Positions 33,422 to 40,798 of a DNA stretch of 64,000 bases are shown here, piece after piece (positions within the stretch are counted from its first letter, which is position 1; each line of letters starts with the position of its first letter). The stretch lies in assembly GCF_040499845.1 (NCBI RefSeq), contig NZ_CP159342.1:1798001-1862000 (forward strand). The letters run 5' to 3'. The notes beneath the pieces were generated by a model. It saw only the letters and a program-made list of their open reading frames with translations. It did no database searches and had not been told where the DNA came from. Position numbers and translations under genes: made by a program. Source of the DNA: Micromonospora sp. CCTCC AA 2012012 (GTDB taxonomy: Bacteria; Actinomycetota; Actinomycetes; Mycobacteriales; Micromonosporaceae).

Positions 33422-33880
33422 GTGGGTGTGGGTGTCGGGGATGTGGTGGCGGATTTCGCGTTGCCGGACGAGACGGGGCGGGTGCGCCGGTTGTCGGAGT
33501 TCGTGGCGGCGGGGCCGGTGGTGGTGTTCTTCTATCCGGCGGCGTTGACGCGGGGGTGCACGGCGGAGAGTTGCCATTTCCGGGATCTGGCGGCGGAGTT
33601 CGCGGCGGTGGGTGCGCAGCGGGTGGGGATCAGTCGGGATCCGGTGGAGCGGCAGGCGGAGTTCTCGCGGCGGCACGGGTTCGACTATCCGTTGTTGTCG
33701 GATGTCGACGGTGCGGTGGCGGAGGCGTTCGGGGTGCGGCGGCGGTTGCCGTTGGGGGCGTTGAGCACGCGGCGGATGACGTTCGTGATCGGCGCGGATC
33801 GGCGGGTGTTGGCGGTGGTGCACAGCGAGTTGAGCATGAACGAGCATGCGGACGCGGCGTTGCGGGCGCTGGGGGGCTGA
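33422..33880 (+). CDS. Peroxiredoxin, Bcp/PrxQ type (152 aa)
   Basis: A thioredoxin-fold peroxidase: VVVFFYPAALTRGCTAESC has peroxidatic Cys46 and Cys51 five residues later, the spacing of PrxQ/Bcp enzymes. YPLLSDVDGAVAEAFGV and MTFVIGADRRVLAV follow as usual. It reduces hydroperoxides using thioredoxin-like donors. GTG with GGAGG 7 bases upstream. Confidence 0.9.
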   Translation: MGVGVGDVVADFALPDETGRVRRLSEFVAAGPVVVFFYPAALTRGCTAESCHFRDLAAEFAAVGAQRVGISRDPVERQAEFSRRHGFDYPLLSDVDGAVAEAFGVRRRLPLGALSTRRMTFVIGADRRVLAVVHSELSMNEHADAALRALGG

Positions 33881-33947
33881 TCTTCGGGGTGTCGTAGTCG
33901 GCTGGTATCAAGGCTCCAATCAGACAGGTGTACGGAAGAGGGCTGTG

Positions 33948-34625
33948 ATGGCGGGCCAGGGTTTGTCCACTGACGAGGTGCAGGGTATTCGGGACGCGTT
34001 GGCTGCGGGCCGGAAGCCGAAGGTGGTGTTCACGGCGGCGGCGGGTCAGATGGCGGGGCAGGTCGGGCAGGTGGTGGAGCTGACCGATCCGGCGGTGTCG
34101 GACGAGTTCGTGGTGGTGCGGTTCGGTCGTGACGAGTTGCCCTTCTCCCCCGCCGACGTGGCGGTGGCGCCGCGGGGTGCGGGGCGGAAGGTGGTGGAGC
34201 CGAAGCCGGAGGTGGTGCCGGAGGCGCCGGTGGTGCCGGAGTTCGTGTTGGACACGCCGCCGGTGCCGGCGCCGCGTCGGGAGGAGCCGAAGGTGGAGCA
34301 GCAGGCGGAGTCGAGGCCGGCGCGGCGGGCGGTGAAGGCGGCGAAGCCGAAGTCTCCGGCGGGGCTGACGGTGACGTTGGCGTACGCGGAGGGTGAGTGG
34401 ACGGTGGCGGCGCAGCAGGGGGCGAAGGCGCTGGCGAAGCCGTATGTGGTGAAGCCGGCGGAGGCGTTGCGGATGGTGGCGCTGGTGGATGTGCCGGGTG
34501 TGCAGGAGGCGGTGGAGCAGATCCTGGGCGCGGAGCGGGCGGAGGCGGAGCAGCAGGCGGAGAAGCTGCGCGCGGAGTTGGCGGAGATCGAGGCGCGGTT
34601 GGCGGAGTTGCGCGAGGCGCGGTGA
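33948..34625 (+). CDS. Conserved hypothetical protein with disordered middle and C-terminal coiled coil (225 aa)
   Basis: Residues 1-75 look folded (STDEVQGIRDALAAGRKPKV, then GQVVELTDPAVSDEFVVVRF). Residues 80-135 are Pro/Val/Glu-rich and disordered. Residues 140-190 form a second small folded unit (LTVTLAYAEGEWTVAAQQG), and the last 35 are a coiled coil rich in Ala, Glu and Leu. The pattern recalls actinobacterial DUF6319 proteins, but this is uncertain. ATG 33948 has CGGAAGAGGG upstream. A strong terminator follows. Confidence 0.65.
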   Translation: MAGQGLSTDEVQGIRDALAAGRKPKVVFTAAAGQMAGQVGQVVELTDPAVSDEFVVVRFGRDELPFSPADVAVAPRGAGRKVVEPKPEVVPEAPVVPEFVLDTPPVPAPRREEPKVEQQAESRPARRAVKAAKPKSPAGLTVTLAYAEGEWTVAAQQGAKALAKPYVVKPAEALRMVALVDVPGVQEAVEQILGAERAEAEQQAEKLRAELAEIEARLAELREAR

Positions 34626-34725
34626 CGGGTGTCCCGTGCGGTGGTTCGGTCGGGTCGCCGCGCGGGGGTGGTGTCGCCGCTGGTGGGGTGGCGTCGGTCG
34701 GTGCCGGGCGGGGCCTGGACACCCC

Positions 34726-34760
34726 GCGGGGCCGGTGCGACCCCCTCGCACCGGCCCCGC
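34726..34760. terminator. Two-way terminator between the hypothetical gene and cydB
   Basis: GCGGGGCCGGTGCGA (34726-34740) and its exact complement (34746-34760) form a perfect 15-bp stem with a CCCCC loop. It lies in the 157-bp gap between convergent genes and can serve both. Confidence 0.75.
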
Positions 34761-34782
34761 GTTCCCCGCGCCCGCAGGCTCA

Positions 34783-35781
34783 TCAGTGTTGCGGAATGTT
34801 CATTACCCCGATCCGCTTGCGGAACACCCAGTACGTCCAACCCTGATAGGCGAGCACGATCGGAGTGAAGACCACCGCCACCCAGGTCATGATCTTCAGG
34901 GTGTAGGGGGTGGAGGCGGCGTTGCTGGCGGTGAGGGTGCCGGCGGCGTCGAGGGTGGAGGGCAGCACGTTCGGGAAGAGCGCGGCGAAGAGGGTCGCCA
35001 CGGCCAGGGCGATGGCCACGGCCGTGCCGGTGAACGCCCAGCCTTCGCGGCGTACCCGGGCGGCGGCGAGGCCACCGACGAGGGCGAGGGCCGCGCCGGC
35101 CGCGAGCACGACGGCGGCCGTGCTGGAGCGGATGGTCAGTGTCCAGGCCAGGAACGCCACCGCCACCACGGCGGTGCCGACGCCGAGGCGCACGGCGAGG
35201 GCGCCGGCCCGTTCCCGGATGTCGCCGGTGGTCTTGAGGGCGATGAACACCGCGCCGTGGGTGAGGAAGAGCGCGGCCGTGGTGAGGCCACCGAGCAGGG
35301 CGTACGGGTGGAGCAGGTCGATCAGGCCGCCGGCGTACTCGTGGTCGGCGGTGAGCGGGACGCCGCGCAGGATGTTGGCGAAGGCGACGCCCCAGAGGAC
35401 GGCCGGTAGCAGCGAGCCGACGAAGATCGCGGTGTCCCAGCGGCGTTTCCAGGACGCCTCGGGGCGCTTGTGCCGGTATTCGAAGGCGACGCCGCGGGCG
35501 ATGAGGGCGAGCAGGATCAGCAGCAGCGGCAGGTAGAAGCCGGAGAAGAGGGTGGCGTACCACTCGGGGAAGGCGGCGAACATGGCGCCGCCGGCGGTGA
35601 TCAGCCAGACCTCGTTGCCGTCCCAGACGGGGCCGATGGTGTTGATCAGGACGCGGCGTTCCCGGTCGTCGCGGCCGAGCACGGGCAGCAGCATGCCGAC
35701 GCCGAAGTCGAAGCCTTCGAGGATGAAGTAGCCGGTGAAGAGCACGGCCACGAGGAGAAACCAGACGGTGGTCAGTTCCAC
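34783..35781 (-). CDS. cydB: Cytochrome bd oxidase subunit II
   Basis: Eight or nine membrane segments. The N-terminus has GYFILEGFDFGVGMLLP and the region GPVWDGNEVWLITAGGAMFAAFPEWYA (shown in part), both diagnostic. Length 332 is typical. It pairs with CydA, 15 bases upstream, to form the high-affinity quinol oxidase used at low oxygen or when the bc1-aa3 branch is blocked. cydDC genes are not in the window. Confidence 0.95.
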   Translation of the reverse strand: MELTTVWFLLVAVLFTGYFILEGFDFGVGMLLPVLGRDDRERRVLINTIGPVWDGNEVWLITAGGAMFAAFPEWYATLFSGFYLPLLLILLALIARGVAFEYRHKRPEASWKRRWDTAIFVGSLLPAVLWGVAFANILRGVPLTADHEYAGGLIDLLHPYALLGGLTTAALFLTHGAVFIALKTTGDIRERAGALAVRLGVGTAVVAVAFLAWTLTIRSSTAAVVLAAGAALALVGGLAAARVRREGWAFTGTAVAIALAVATLFAALFPNVLPSTLDAAGTLTASNAASTPYTLKIMTWVAVVFTPIVLAYQGWTYWVFRKRIGVMNIPQH

Positions 35782-35796
35782 GATGGGCTCCGGGGA

Positions 35797-37227
35797 TCAG
35801 TAGGCGAAGGCGAGCGGGCGCTCGGCGTCGTCGTGGTCGTCGTCGGTGGGCGCGGGGTCGAGGTCGGGGACGCCGGCCTTGGCGTAGCGGACCAGCAGTT
35901 TGAACTCGACCACGGCGAGGGCGGCGTAGATGAGGGTGAAGGCGGTGAACGAGGTGAGGACCTCGGTCAGCGACACCGAGCGGGACACGCCGTTGCGGGT
36001 GAGCATCTCGCCGAAGACGATCCACGGCTGGCGGCCCATCTCGGTGAAGATCCAGCCGAAGGAGTTGGCGAGCAGCGGCAGGGCCGGCAGGACCAGGCCG
36101 GCGCGCAGCAGCCACCTGCTGGTGGGGGTGCGGCCCTTGCGCTGGGTCCAGAGCACCAGCAGGGCGATCGCGGCGGCGGCCAACCCGAAGCCGATCATGA
36201 AGCGGAAGCTCCAGTAGGTGACCGGGATGATCGGGGTGTAGCTGCCGGCGCCGTACTGGCTGGCGTACTGGGCCTGCAGGTCGTTGATGCCCTGGACGGT
36301 GCCGTGTGGGTCGCCGGTGCCGAGGAACGACAGCAGGTACGGGATCTTGAGGGCGAAGACCTCGCGGCTGCCGTCGAGGCTGCCGACGGTGAGCACGGAG
36401 AACGAGGCGGGGCTCTCGGTGGTGTAGAGGCCCTCGGCGGCGGCCATCTTCATCGGCTGCACCTCGGTCATGATCTTGCCCTGGATGTCGCCGGTGAGCA
36501 GCACCAGCGCCGAGGAGACCAGCACCACCCAGGAGCCGAACTTCGTGGCGAAGCGGTAGGCGTCGGTGTCGGCGCTGTCGCGGTGGCGGATGACGTGGAA
36601 GAGGCCGACCGAGACGATCAGCGACCCGGCGACGAGGAACGCGCCGGCGAGGGTGTGCGGGAAGGTGACCAGGGCGACCTTGTTGGTGAGCACGGCCGGG
36701 AAGTCGGTGAGTTCCGCGCGCCCGCTGTCGGGGTTGATCCGGAAGCCGACCGGGTTCTGCATGAACGAGTTCGCGGCGAGGATGAAGTACGCCGACAGGT
36801 TGGTGCCGATGGCGGCGGCCCAGATGCTGGCCAGGTGGGCCCGCTTGGGCAGCCGGTCCCAGCCGAAGATCCACAGGCCGATGAAGGTGGATTCGAGGAA
36901 GAACGCGACCAGGGCCTCGATGGCCAGCGGGGCGCCGAAGATGTCGCCGACGAAGCGGGAGTAGTCGCTCCAGTTCATGCCGAACTGGAACTCCTGCACG
37001 ATGCCGGTGACCACGCCCATCGCGAAGTTGATCAGGAAGAGCTTGCCGTAGAACTTGGTGAGCTTGAGGTACCGCTCGTTGCCGGTGCGGTGCCACAGCG
37101 TCTGGAGGATCGCCACCAGGATCGACAGGCCGATCGTCAGCGGTACGAAGAGAAAGTGGTAGACGGTGGTGACACCGAACTGCCAGCGGGCGACGTCCAA
37201 CGCGTCCACCTGATTACCCCCAGCCAT
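35797..37227 (-). CDS. cydA: Cytochrome bd oxidase subunit I
   Basis: It carries the hemes of the quinol oxidase. ARWQFGVTTVYHFLFVPLT holds the heme b595 His, GRQPWIVFGEMLT is the conserved GRQPW motif, and the Q-loop is short (476 aa in all), as in actinobacteria. The ATG at 37227 lies 3 bases from a palindromic operator and has no ribosome site. A GTG at 37209 (VDALDVARW) has GGGGG upstream and matches family starts, so it may be the true one. Expression is probably under a BlaI/CopY-type repressor. Confidence 0.95.
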   Translation of the reverse strand: MAGGNQVDALDVARWQFGVTTVYHFLFVPLTIGLSILVAILQTLWHRTGNERYLKLTKFYGKLFLINFAMGVVTGIVQEFQFGMNWSDYSRFVGDIFGAPLAIEALVAFFLESTFIGLWIFGWDRLPKRAHLASIWAAAIGTNLSAYFILAANSFMQNPVGFRINPDSGRAELTDFPAVLTNKVALVTFPHTLAGAFLVAGSLIVSVGLFHVIRHRDSADTDAYRFATKFGSWVVLVSSALVLLTGDIQGKIMTEVQPMKMAAAEGLYTTESPASFSVLTVGSLDGSREVFALKIPYLLSFLGTGDPHGTVQGINDLQAQYASQYGAGSYTPIIPVTYWSFRFMIGFGLAAAAIALLVLWTQRKGRTPTSRWLLRAGLVLPALPLLANSFGWIFTEMGRQPWIVFGEMLTRNGVSRSVSLTEVLTSFTAFTLIYAALAVVEFKLLVRYAKAGVPDLDPAPTDDDHDDAERPLAFAY

Positions 37228-37230
37228 GCT

Positions 37231-37247
37231 TACTACGAGACGTAGTA
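37231..37247. promoter_or_regulatory. BlaI-type operator 1 upstream of cydA
   Basis: TACTAC-GAGAC-GTAGTA, extended by one more paired base at each end to an exact 19-bp palindrome (37230-37248 with TT...AA). TACTAC/GTAGTA halves are the hallmark of BlaI/MecI/CopY repressor sites. It lies immediately before the cydA ATG. Confidence 0.75.
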
Positions 37248-37249
37248 AA

Positions 37250-37266
37250 TACTACTGCTCGTCGTA
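37250..37266. promoter_or_regulatory. BlaI-type operator 2 upstream of cydA
   Basis: TACTAC-TGCTC-GTCGTA, same 17-bp layout as operator 1 with one mismatch, and 19 bp from it centre to centre, close to two helical turns. Two dimers could bind side by side. Confidence 0.65.
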
Positions 37267-37387
37267 GAGAAATCGGCAGGGCCGCAGGGCCCGACCCGAC
37301 CCGGGACCAATGACCCTGATCACCTCGGCCACCCGACCCGGGATCGGGTCACCGGCTCACCCGCCCGCGTGCGACCATCCAGCGTTG

Positions 37388-38158
37388 ATGGACACCCCGA
37401 CCACCCCTTGGCGGGCGCCGCTGCTGTGGCGCGCCGCGCAGCTGCTGGCCCGCGCCGCCGTCGGCGCCCTCGGCCGCCTCGAGGTCACCGGCGACGTGCC
37501 GGCCGACCTGCGGCGCGGCCCGCTCGTGCTGGCCGCCAACCACATCAGCCCGTTCGACCCGGTGGTGCTCGCCGCCGCCTGCCGCGCCCGGGGCGTCGCC
37601 CCACGGATCATGGCCACCGGCGGCCTGTTCCGGACCCCGGTGCTCGGCGCGCTGATGCGCTGGGCCGGGCACATCCGCGTCGACCGCGGCACCACCTCCG
37701 TGCACCAGGCCCTCGACACCGCCGCCGCGGCGGTCGCCCGCGGGTCGGTGGTCCTGGTCTACCCGGAGGGCCGCATCGGACTCGCCCCCGGCATGTGGCC
37801 CGAACGCGGCAAGACCGGCGCCGCCCGGCTCGCCTTCGCCAGCGGCGCCCCGGTCATCCCCCTCGCCCAGTGGGGCTCCCACGAGGTGCTGCCCTACCGG
37901 GCGCCGGAGGGCATGCTGCGCGGCCTCGCCCGCGCGGTGCGGCGACGCCCGGTGATCCGCGTGCACTTCGGTCCCCCGGTGGCCCTGGGCGACGTGGGCT
38001 CCCCCGGCGCGGCCCGGCGGGCCACCGACCGGATCATCGACGCGATCACCGACTGCCTGGTGCCGCTGCGCCCCGACGAGCCGGACGGCCCCCGCCACGT
38101 CGACCCGGGCCGCCCGGTGGACGTCAGCCGGATCCACCGCCGACACCTGTCGGACTGA
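37388..38158 (+). CDS. 1-acyl-sn-glycerol-3-phosphate acyltransferase (PlsC-like, 256 aa)
   Basis: The acyltransferase motifs are NHISPFDP (H-x4-D), GALMRWAGHIRVDRG, LVYPEGRIG (E-G-R) and APVIPLAQWG. It should transfer an acyl chain to lysophosphatidate in phospholipid synthesis, or a related acceptor. A hydrophobic N-terminal segment suggests peripheral membrane binding. ATG at 37388; an earlier in-frame start has no better site. Divergent from cydA. Confidence 0.88.
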   Translation: MDTPTTPWRAPLLWRAAQLLARAAVGALGRLEVTGDVPADLRRGPLVLAANHISPFDPVVLAAACRARGVAPRIMATGGLFRTPVLGALMRWAGHIRVDRGTTSVHQALDTAAAAVARGSVVLVYPEGRIGLAPGMWPERGKTGAARLAFASGAPVIPLAQWGSHEVLPYRAPEGMLRGLARAVRRRPVIRVHFGPPVALGDVGSPGAARRATDRIIDAITDCLVPLRPDEPDGPRHVDPGRPVDVSRIHRRHLSD

Positions 38159-38231
38159 CCCGATTTGCCTTCGCGTGCACTCGAAGGATGAGACTCTGCG
38201 AAGCATCCCCGACGAAGGCAGGCGAACCACC

Positions 38232-39074
38232 ATGAGCGCACCGACCGTGCTGATCACCGGCACGTCCACCGGCATCGGCCTGGAGACCGCCGTGGGGGCG
38301 GCCCGCGCCGGCTGGCGGACCGTGGCCACCATGCGCGACGTGTCGCGCGCCGACGCGCTGCGCCGCGCCGCCGACGCCGCCGGGGTCGGCGACCTGCTCG
38401 ACGTACGCCGGCTCGACGTCACCGACCAGGCGTCGGTCGCGGCGTGCGTCGCCGACGTGGTCGACGCGCACGGCCGGCTCGACGCGGTGGTCAACAACGC
38501 CGGCGCCGGGCACGTGGGCACCCTGGAACAGGAGACCGTCGACGACGTACGGGCCGTCATGGAGGTCAACTTCTTCGGGGTGCTGCACGTGAGCCGGGCC
38601 GCGCTGCCGCACCTGCGCGCCACCCGGGGCCGGCTGGTCACCGTCTCCAGCGTCGGCGGGGTGGTCGGGCAGCCGTTCAACGAGGCGTACTGCGCGGCGA
38701 AGTTCGCCGTCGAGGGGTTCATGGAGTCCCTCGCGCCCCTGGCCGCCACCGTCGGGGTCACCGTCACCGTGGTCGAGCCGGGCGCGGTGGCCAGCGAGTT
38801 CGTCACCAACGTCGGCATCGACCGGGACGCCGCGATCACCGCCGCCGGGCCGTACGGGCCGGCGCTGCGGGCGTACCTGGAGCGCAGCGCCGGGGCGTTC
38901 GCCGCCGCCCAGTCCCCGGCGGACGCCGCCGCGGCGGTGGTCGCCACCCTGACCGACCCCGATCCGGCGCCCCGGGTGCAGACCTCGACCACCGCCCGCC
39001 AGTTCGTCGGGATGAAACTCGGCGACCTCGACGGCCGGGCGGTCACCGCGACGACCGCCGGATGGCTGGCCTGA
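38232..39074 (+). CDS. SDR family oxidoreductase (280 aa)
   Basis: Nucleotide loop TGTSTGIGLETA, VVNNAGAGHVG, catalytic Ser in VTVSSVGG and YCAAK with the Tyr-x3-Lys, all classical. The long C-terminal part (QSPADAAAAVVATLTDPDPA and a terminal TAGWLA) is like retinol dehydrogenase-type SDRs. ATG 38232 after GGCAGGCGAA. Upstream, CCTTCG-N8-CGAAGG (38168-38187) is a perfect small inverted repeat that may be an operator or terminate the acyltransferase transcript. Confidence 0.87.
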   Translation: MSAPTVLITGTSTGIGLETAVGAARAGWRTVATMRDVSRADALRRAADAAGVGDLLDVRRLDVTDQASVAACVADVVDAHGRLDAVVNNAGAGHVGTLEQETVDDVRAVMEVNFFGVLHVSRAALPHLRATRGRLVTVSSVGGVVGQPFNEAYCAAKFAVEGFMESLAPLAATVGVTVTVVEPGAVASEFVTNVGIDRDAAITAAGPYGPALRAYLERSAGAFAAAQSPADAAAAVVATLTDPDPAPRVQTSTTARQFVGMKLGDLDGRAVTATTAGWLA

Positions 39075-39078
39075 CCGC

Positions 39079-39468
39079 TCAGCCGCCGGTCGACGCGCCC
39101 GATCGACCGGCCCGCAGCCGGGCGTCGAGCGCGTCGAGGTCCGGCACGAACCACACGTGGTCCGCGCGGTTCGACTCGTGCACCAGCGCGCGCAGGGCCG
39201 CGCTGGCCGCCAGGTGCCCGGCGATGTCCCCGACCACGACCAGCCGCAGCCGGTAGTTCACGAACTTCTGCATGACGTCCCCGGCGACGCGGCTGCCGAG
39301 GGCGAAGAAGTCCGCGCTCAGCCGGGTCGCCGGCACGGCCACCGCCTCGGCGCCGGCGAATGCGGCGCCGATCAGGTCGAGGGCGTCCTGCGCGGTGGCC
39401 ACCGGCGGGCCGGCCGGGTCGCACACCAGCACCGGCACCCCGGCCCGGTCCTGCAGCACGTCAGGCAT
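39079..39468 (-). CDS. DUF4180 family protein (129 aa)
   Basis: The sequence (ALDLIGAAFAGAEAVAVPA, RLSADFFALGSRVAGDVMQK, KFVNYRLRLVVVGDI) matches the DUF4180 family, a STAS-like small domain of unknown function. In many bacteria DUF4180 genes sit next to transcription regulators, as here. Its start overlaps the end of the HTH gene by 8 bases, so both are made together. Confidence 0.8.
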   Translation of the reverse strand: MPDVLQDRAGVPVLVCDPAGPPVATAQDALDLIGAAFAGAEAVAVPATRLSADFFALGSRVAGDVMQKFVNYRLRLVVVGDIAGHLAASAALRALVHESNRADHVWFVPDLDALDARLRAGRSGASTGG

Positions 39469-39910
39469 CGTCGGCCTCCCCCGTCACCAGGCCGTTGTCG
39501 CCGGCCAGCACCCCGTCGAGCAGGTGCAGCAGCTCGGCGGTGGCGGCCGGAGCGCCCAGGAGCACGATCCTCATCCGCTGCCGCTCCTCGTCGTAGACGG
39601 TCTGCACGCGCAGCCGGTCCCCGTCGCCGCCGGTGTTCGCGGCGGCCAGGACCAGGGTGGCGAGCCGGTCCGCGGCGGTCCGGTCGACGCCGTCGACGCC
39701 GACGATGCTCGACACCTCCACGGCCGGTCCGGGGACCCGGGCCGGTGTGGGGCGGCCGGTCAGCGCGTCGAGGTCGGCGCGGGCGATCCGGTACTGCTTG
39801 CCGATCCGCACCGCCCGCAGCCGGCCGGCGCGGATGTAGCCGCGCACCGTGCGCGGATGCAGTCCCAACCGGTCGGCGACCTGCTCCACGGAATACACAT
39901 CGTTACTCAT
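39461..39910 (-). CDS. Excisionase-type helix-turn-helix protein (149 aa)
   Basis: Residues 1-55 are a MerR/excisionase-like HTH_17: YSVEQVADRLGLHPRTVRGY then GRLRAVRIGKQYRIARADL. The C-terminal 90 residues form an unknown domain ending in acidic residues. TATGAT lies 8 bases upstream of the ATG on the coding strand, so the mRNA may be leaderless. A direct repeat just upstream is a likely binding site. It is probably the regulator of the DUF4180 pair. Confidence 0.8.
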   Translation of the reverse strand: MSNDVYSVEQVADRLGLHPRTVRGYIRAGRLRAVRIGKQYRIARADLDALTGRPTPARVPGPAVEVSSIVGVDGVDRTAADRLATLVLAAANTGGDGDRLRVQTVYDEERQRMRIVLLGAPAATAELLHLLDGVLAGDNGLVTGEADDA

Positions 39911-39928
39911 CGTGCGTCATCATAGGCA

Positions 39929-39948
39929 CGACAGGGAACGATAGGGAA
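39929..39948. repeat. Two 10-bp direct repeats upstream of the HTH/DUF4180 pair
   Basis: CGACAGGGAA (39929-39938) is followed at once by CGATAGGGAA (39939-39948), 9 of 10 identical and one helical turn apart. They sit at the -35 side of the TATGAT box that faces the HTH gene. Confidence 0.5.
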
Positions 39949-40015
39949 GGCGGTGTGGTGGTGTGGTCCCCGGCCGGTCACCCGTACGCCACGCGCGCCG
40001 GGCATACTGCCGCTC

Positions 40016-40783
40016 GTGCAGCCCCGCTTCGGCTACCTCGACGCCCCCGCGCCCCTCGCGTTCGCCCACCGGGGCGGCGCGGCCGACGGCGACGAGAACA
40101 CCGCCGCCGCGTTCGCCCGGGCCATCGCCCTGGGCTACCGGTACGTCGAGACCGACGTGCACGCCACCGCCGACGGGGTGGCCGTGATCTTCCACGACGC
40201 CACCCTGCGCCGGGTCACCGGCGAGCCCGGGCGCATCGCCGACCTGCGCTGGAACGACCTGGCCTCGGTACGCGTCGGCGGCGCCGCCGTCGTCCCCCGC
40301 CTCGACGAGGTCCTCGGCGCCTGGCCCGAGGTCCGGTTCAACATCGACGTCAAGGCCGACAGCGGCGTCGTACCGACCGTCGACACCGTCACCCGGGTCG
40401 GGGCCGACGAACGGGTGCTGCTCGCCTCCTTCAGCGACGCCCGGCTGACCCGGCTGCGCGCCCTCGCCGGACCGAAGGTCGCCAGCAGCCTCGGCATGCG
40501 CGGCGTCGCCCGACTGCGGATGGCCTCCCTGCACGGCCGGCCGCTGCGGCTGCCGCCGTCCGTGGTCGCCGCCCAGGTCCCCGTCCGCTACGGGCGCATC
40601 CCCGTGGTCGACCGGCGGTTCCTGGCGTACTGCCACCGGATCGGGTTGCAGGTGCACGTCTGGACGATCGACGAACCTGCCGACATGCACGACTTACTTG
40701 ATCTCGGTGTGGATGGCATCATGACCGATCACGTCGGCGTGCTGCGCGACGTCTACCGCAGCCGCGGCCACTGGGCCGCCTGA
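40016..40783 (+). CDS. Glycerophosphodiester phosphodiesterase (255 aa)
   Basis: The TIM-barrel metal motifs are FAHRGGAADGDENTAAAF, GYRYVETDVHATADGVAV and FHDATLRR, with Glu, Asp and His of the GDPD active site. The late NIDVK, HVWTIDEPADM and DLGVDGIMTD complete the fold. There is no signal peptide, so it acts on intracellular glycerophosphodiesters. GTG 40016. The transporter gene starts 15 bases downstream. Confidence 0.9.
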   Translation: MQPRFGYLDAPAPLAFAHRGGAADGDENTAAAFARAIALGYRYVETDVHATADGVAVIFHDATLRRVTGEPGRIADLRWNDLASVRVGGAAVVPRLDEVLGAWPEVRFNIDVKADSGVVPTVDTVTRVGADERVLLASFSDARLTRLRALAGPKVASSLGMRGVARLRMASLHGRPLRLPPSVVAAQVPVRYGRIPVVDRRFLAYCHRIGLQVHVWTIDEPADMHDLLDLGVDGIMTDHVGVLRDVYRSRGHWAA

Positions 40784-40798
40784 ACCCCGAGGACCGGA

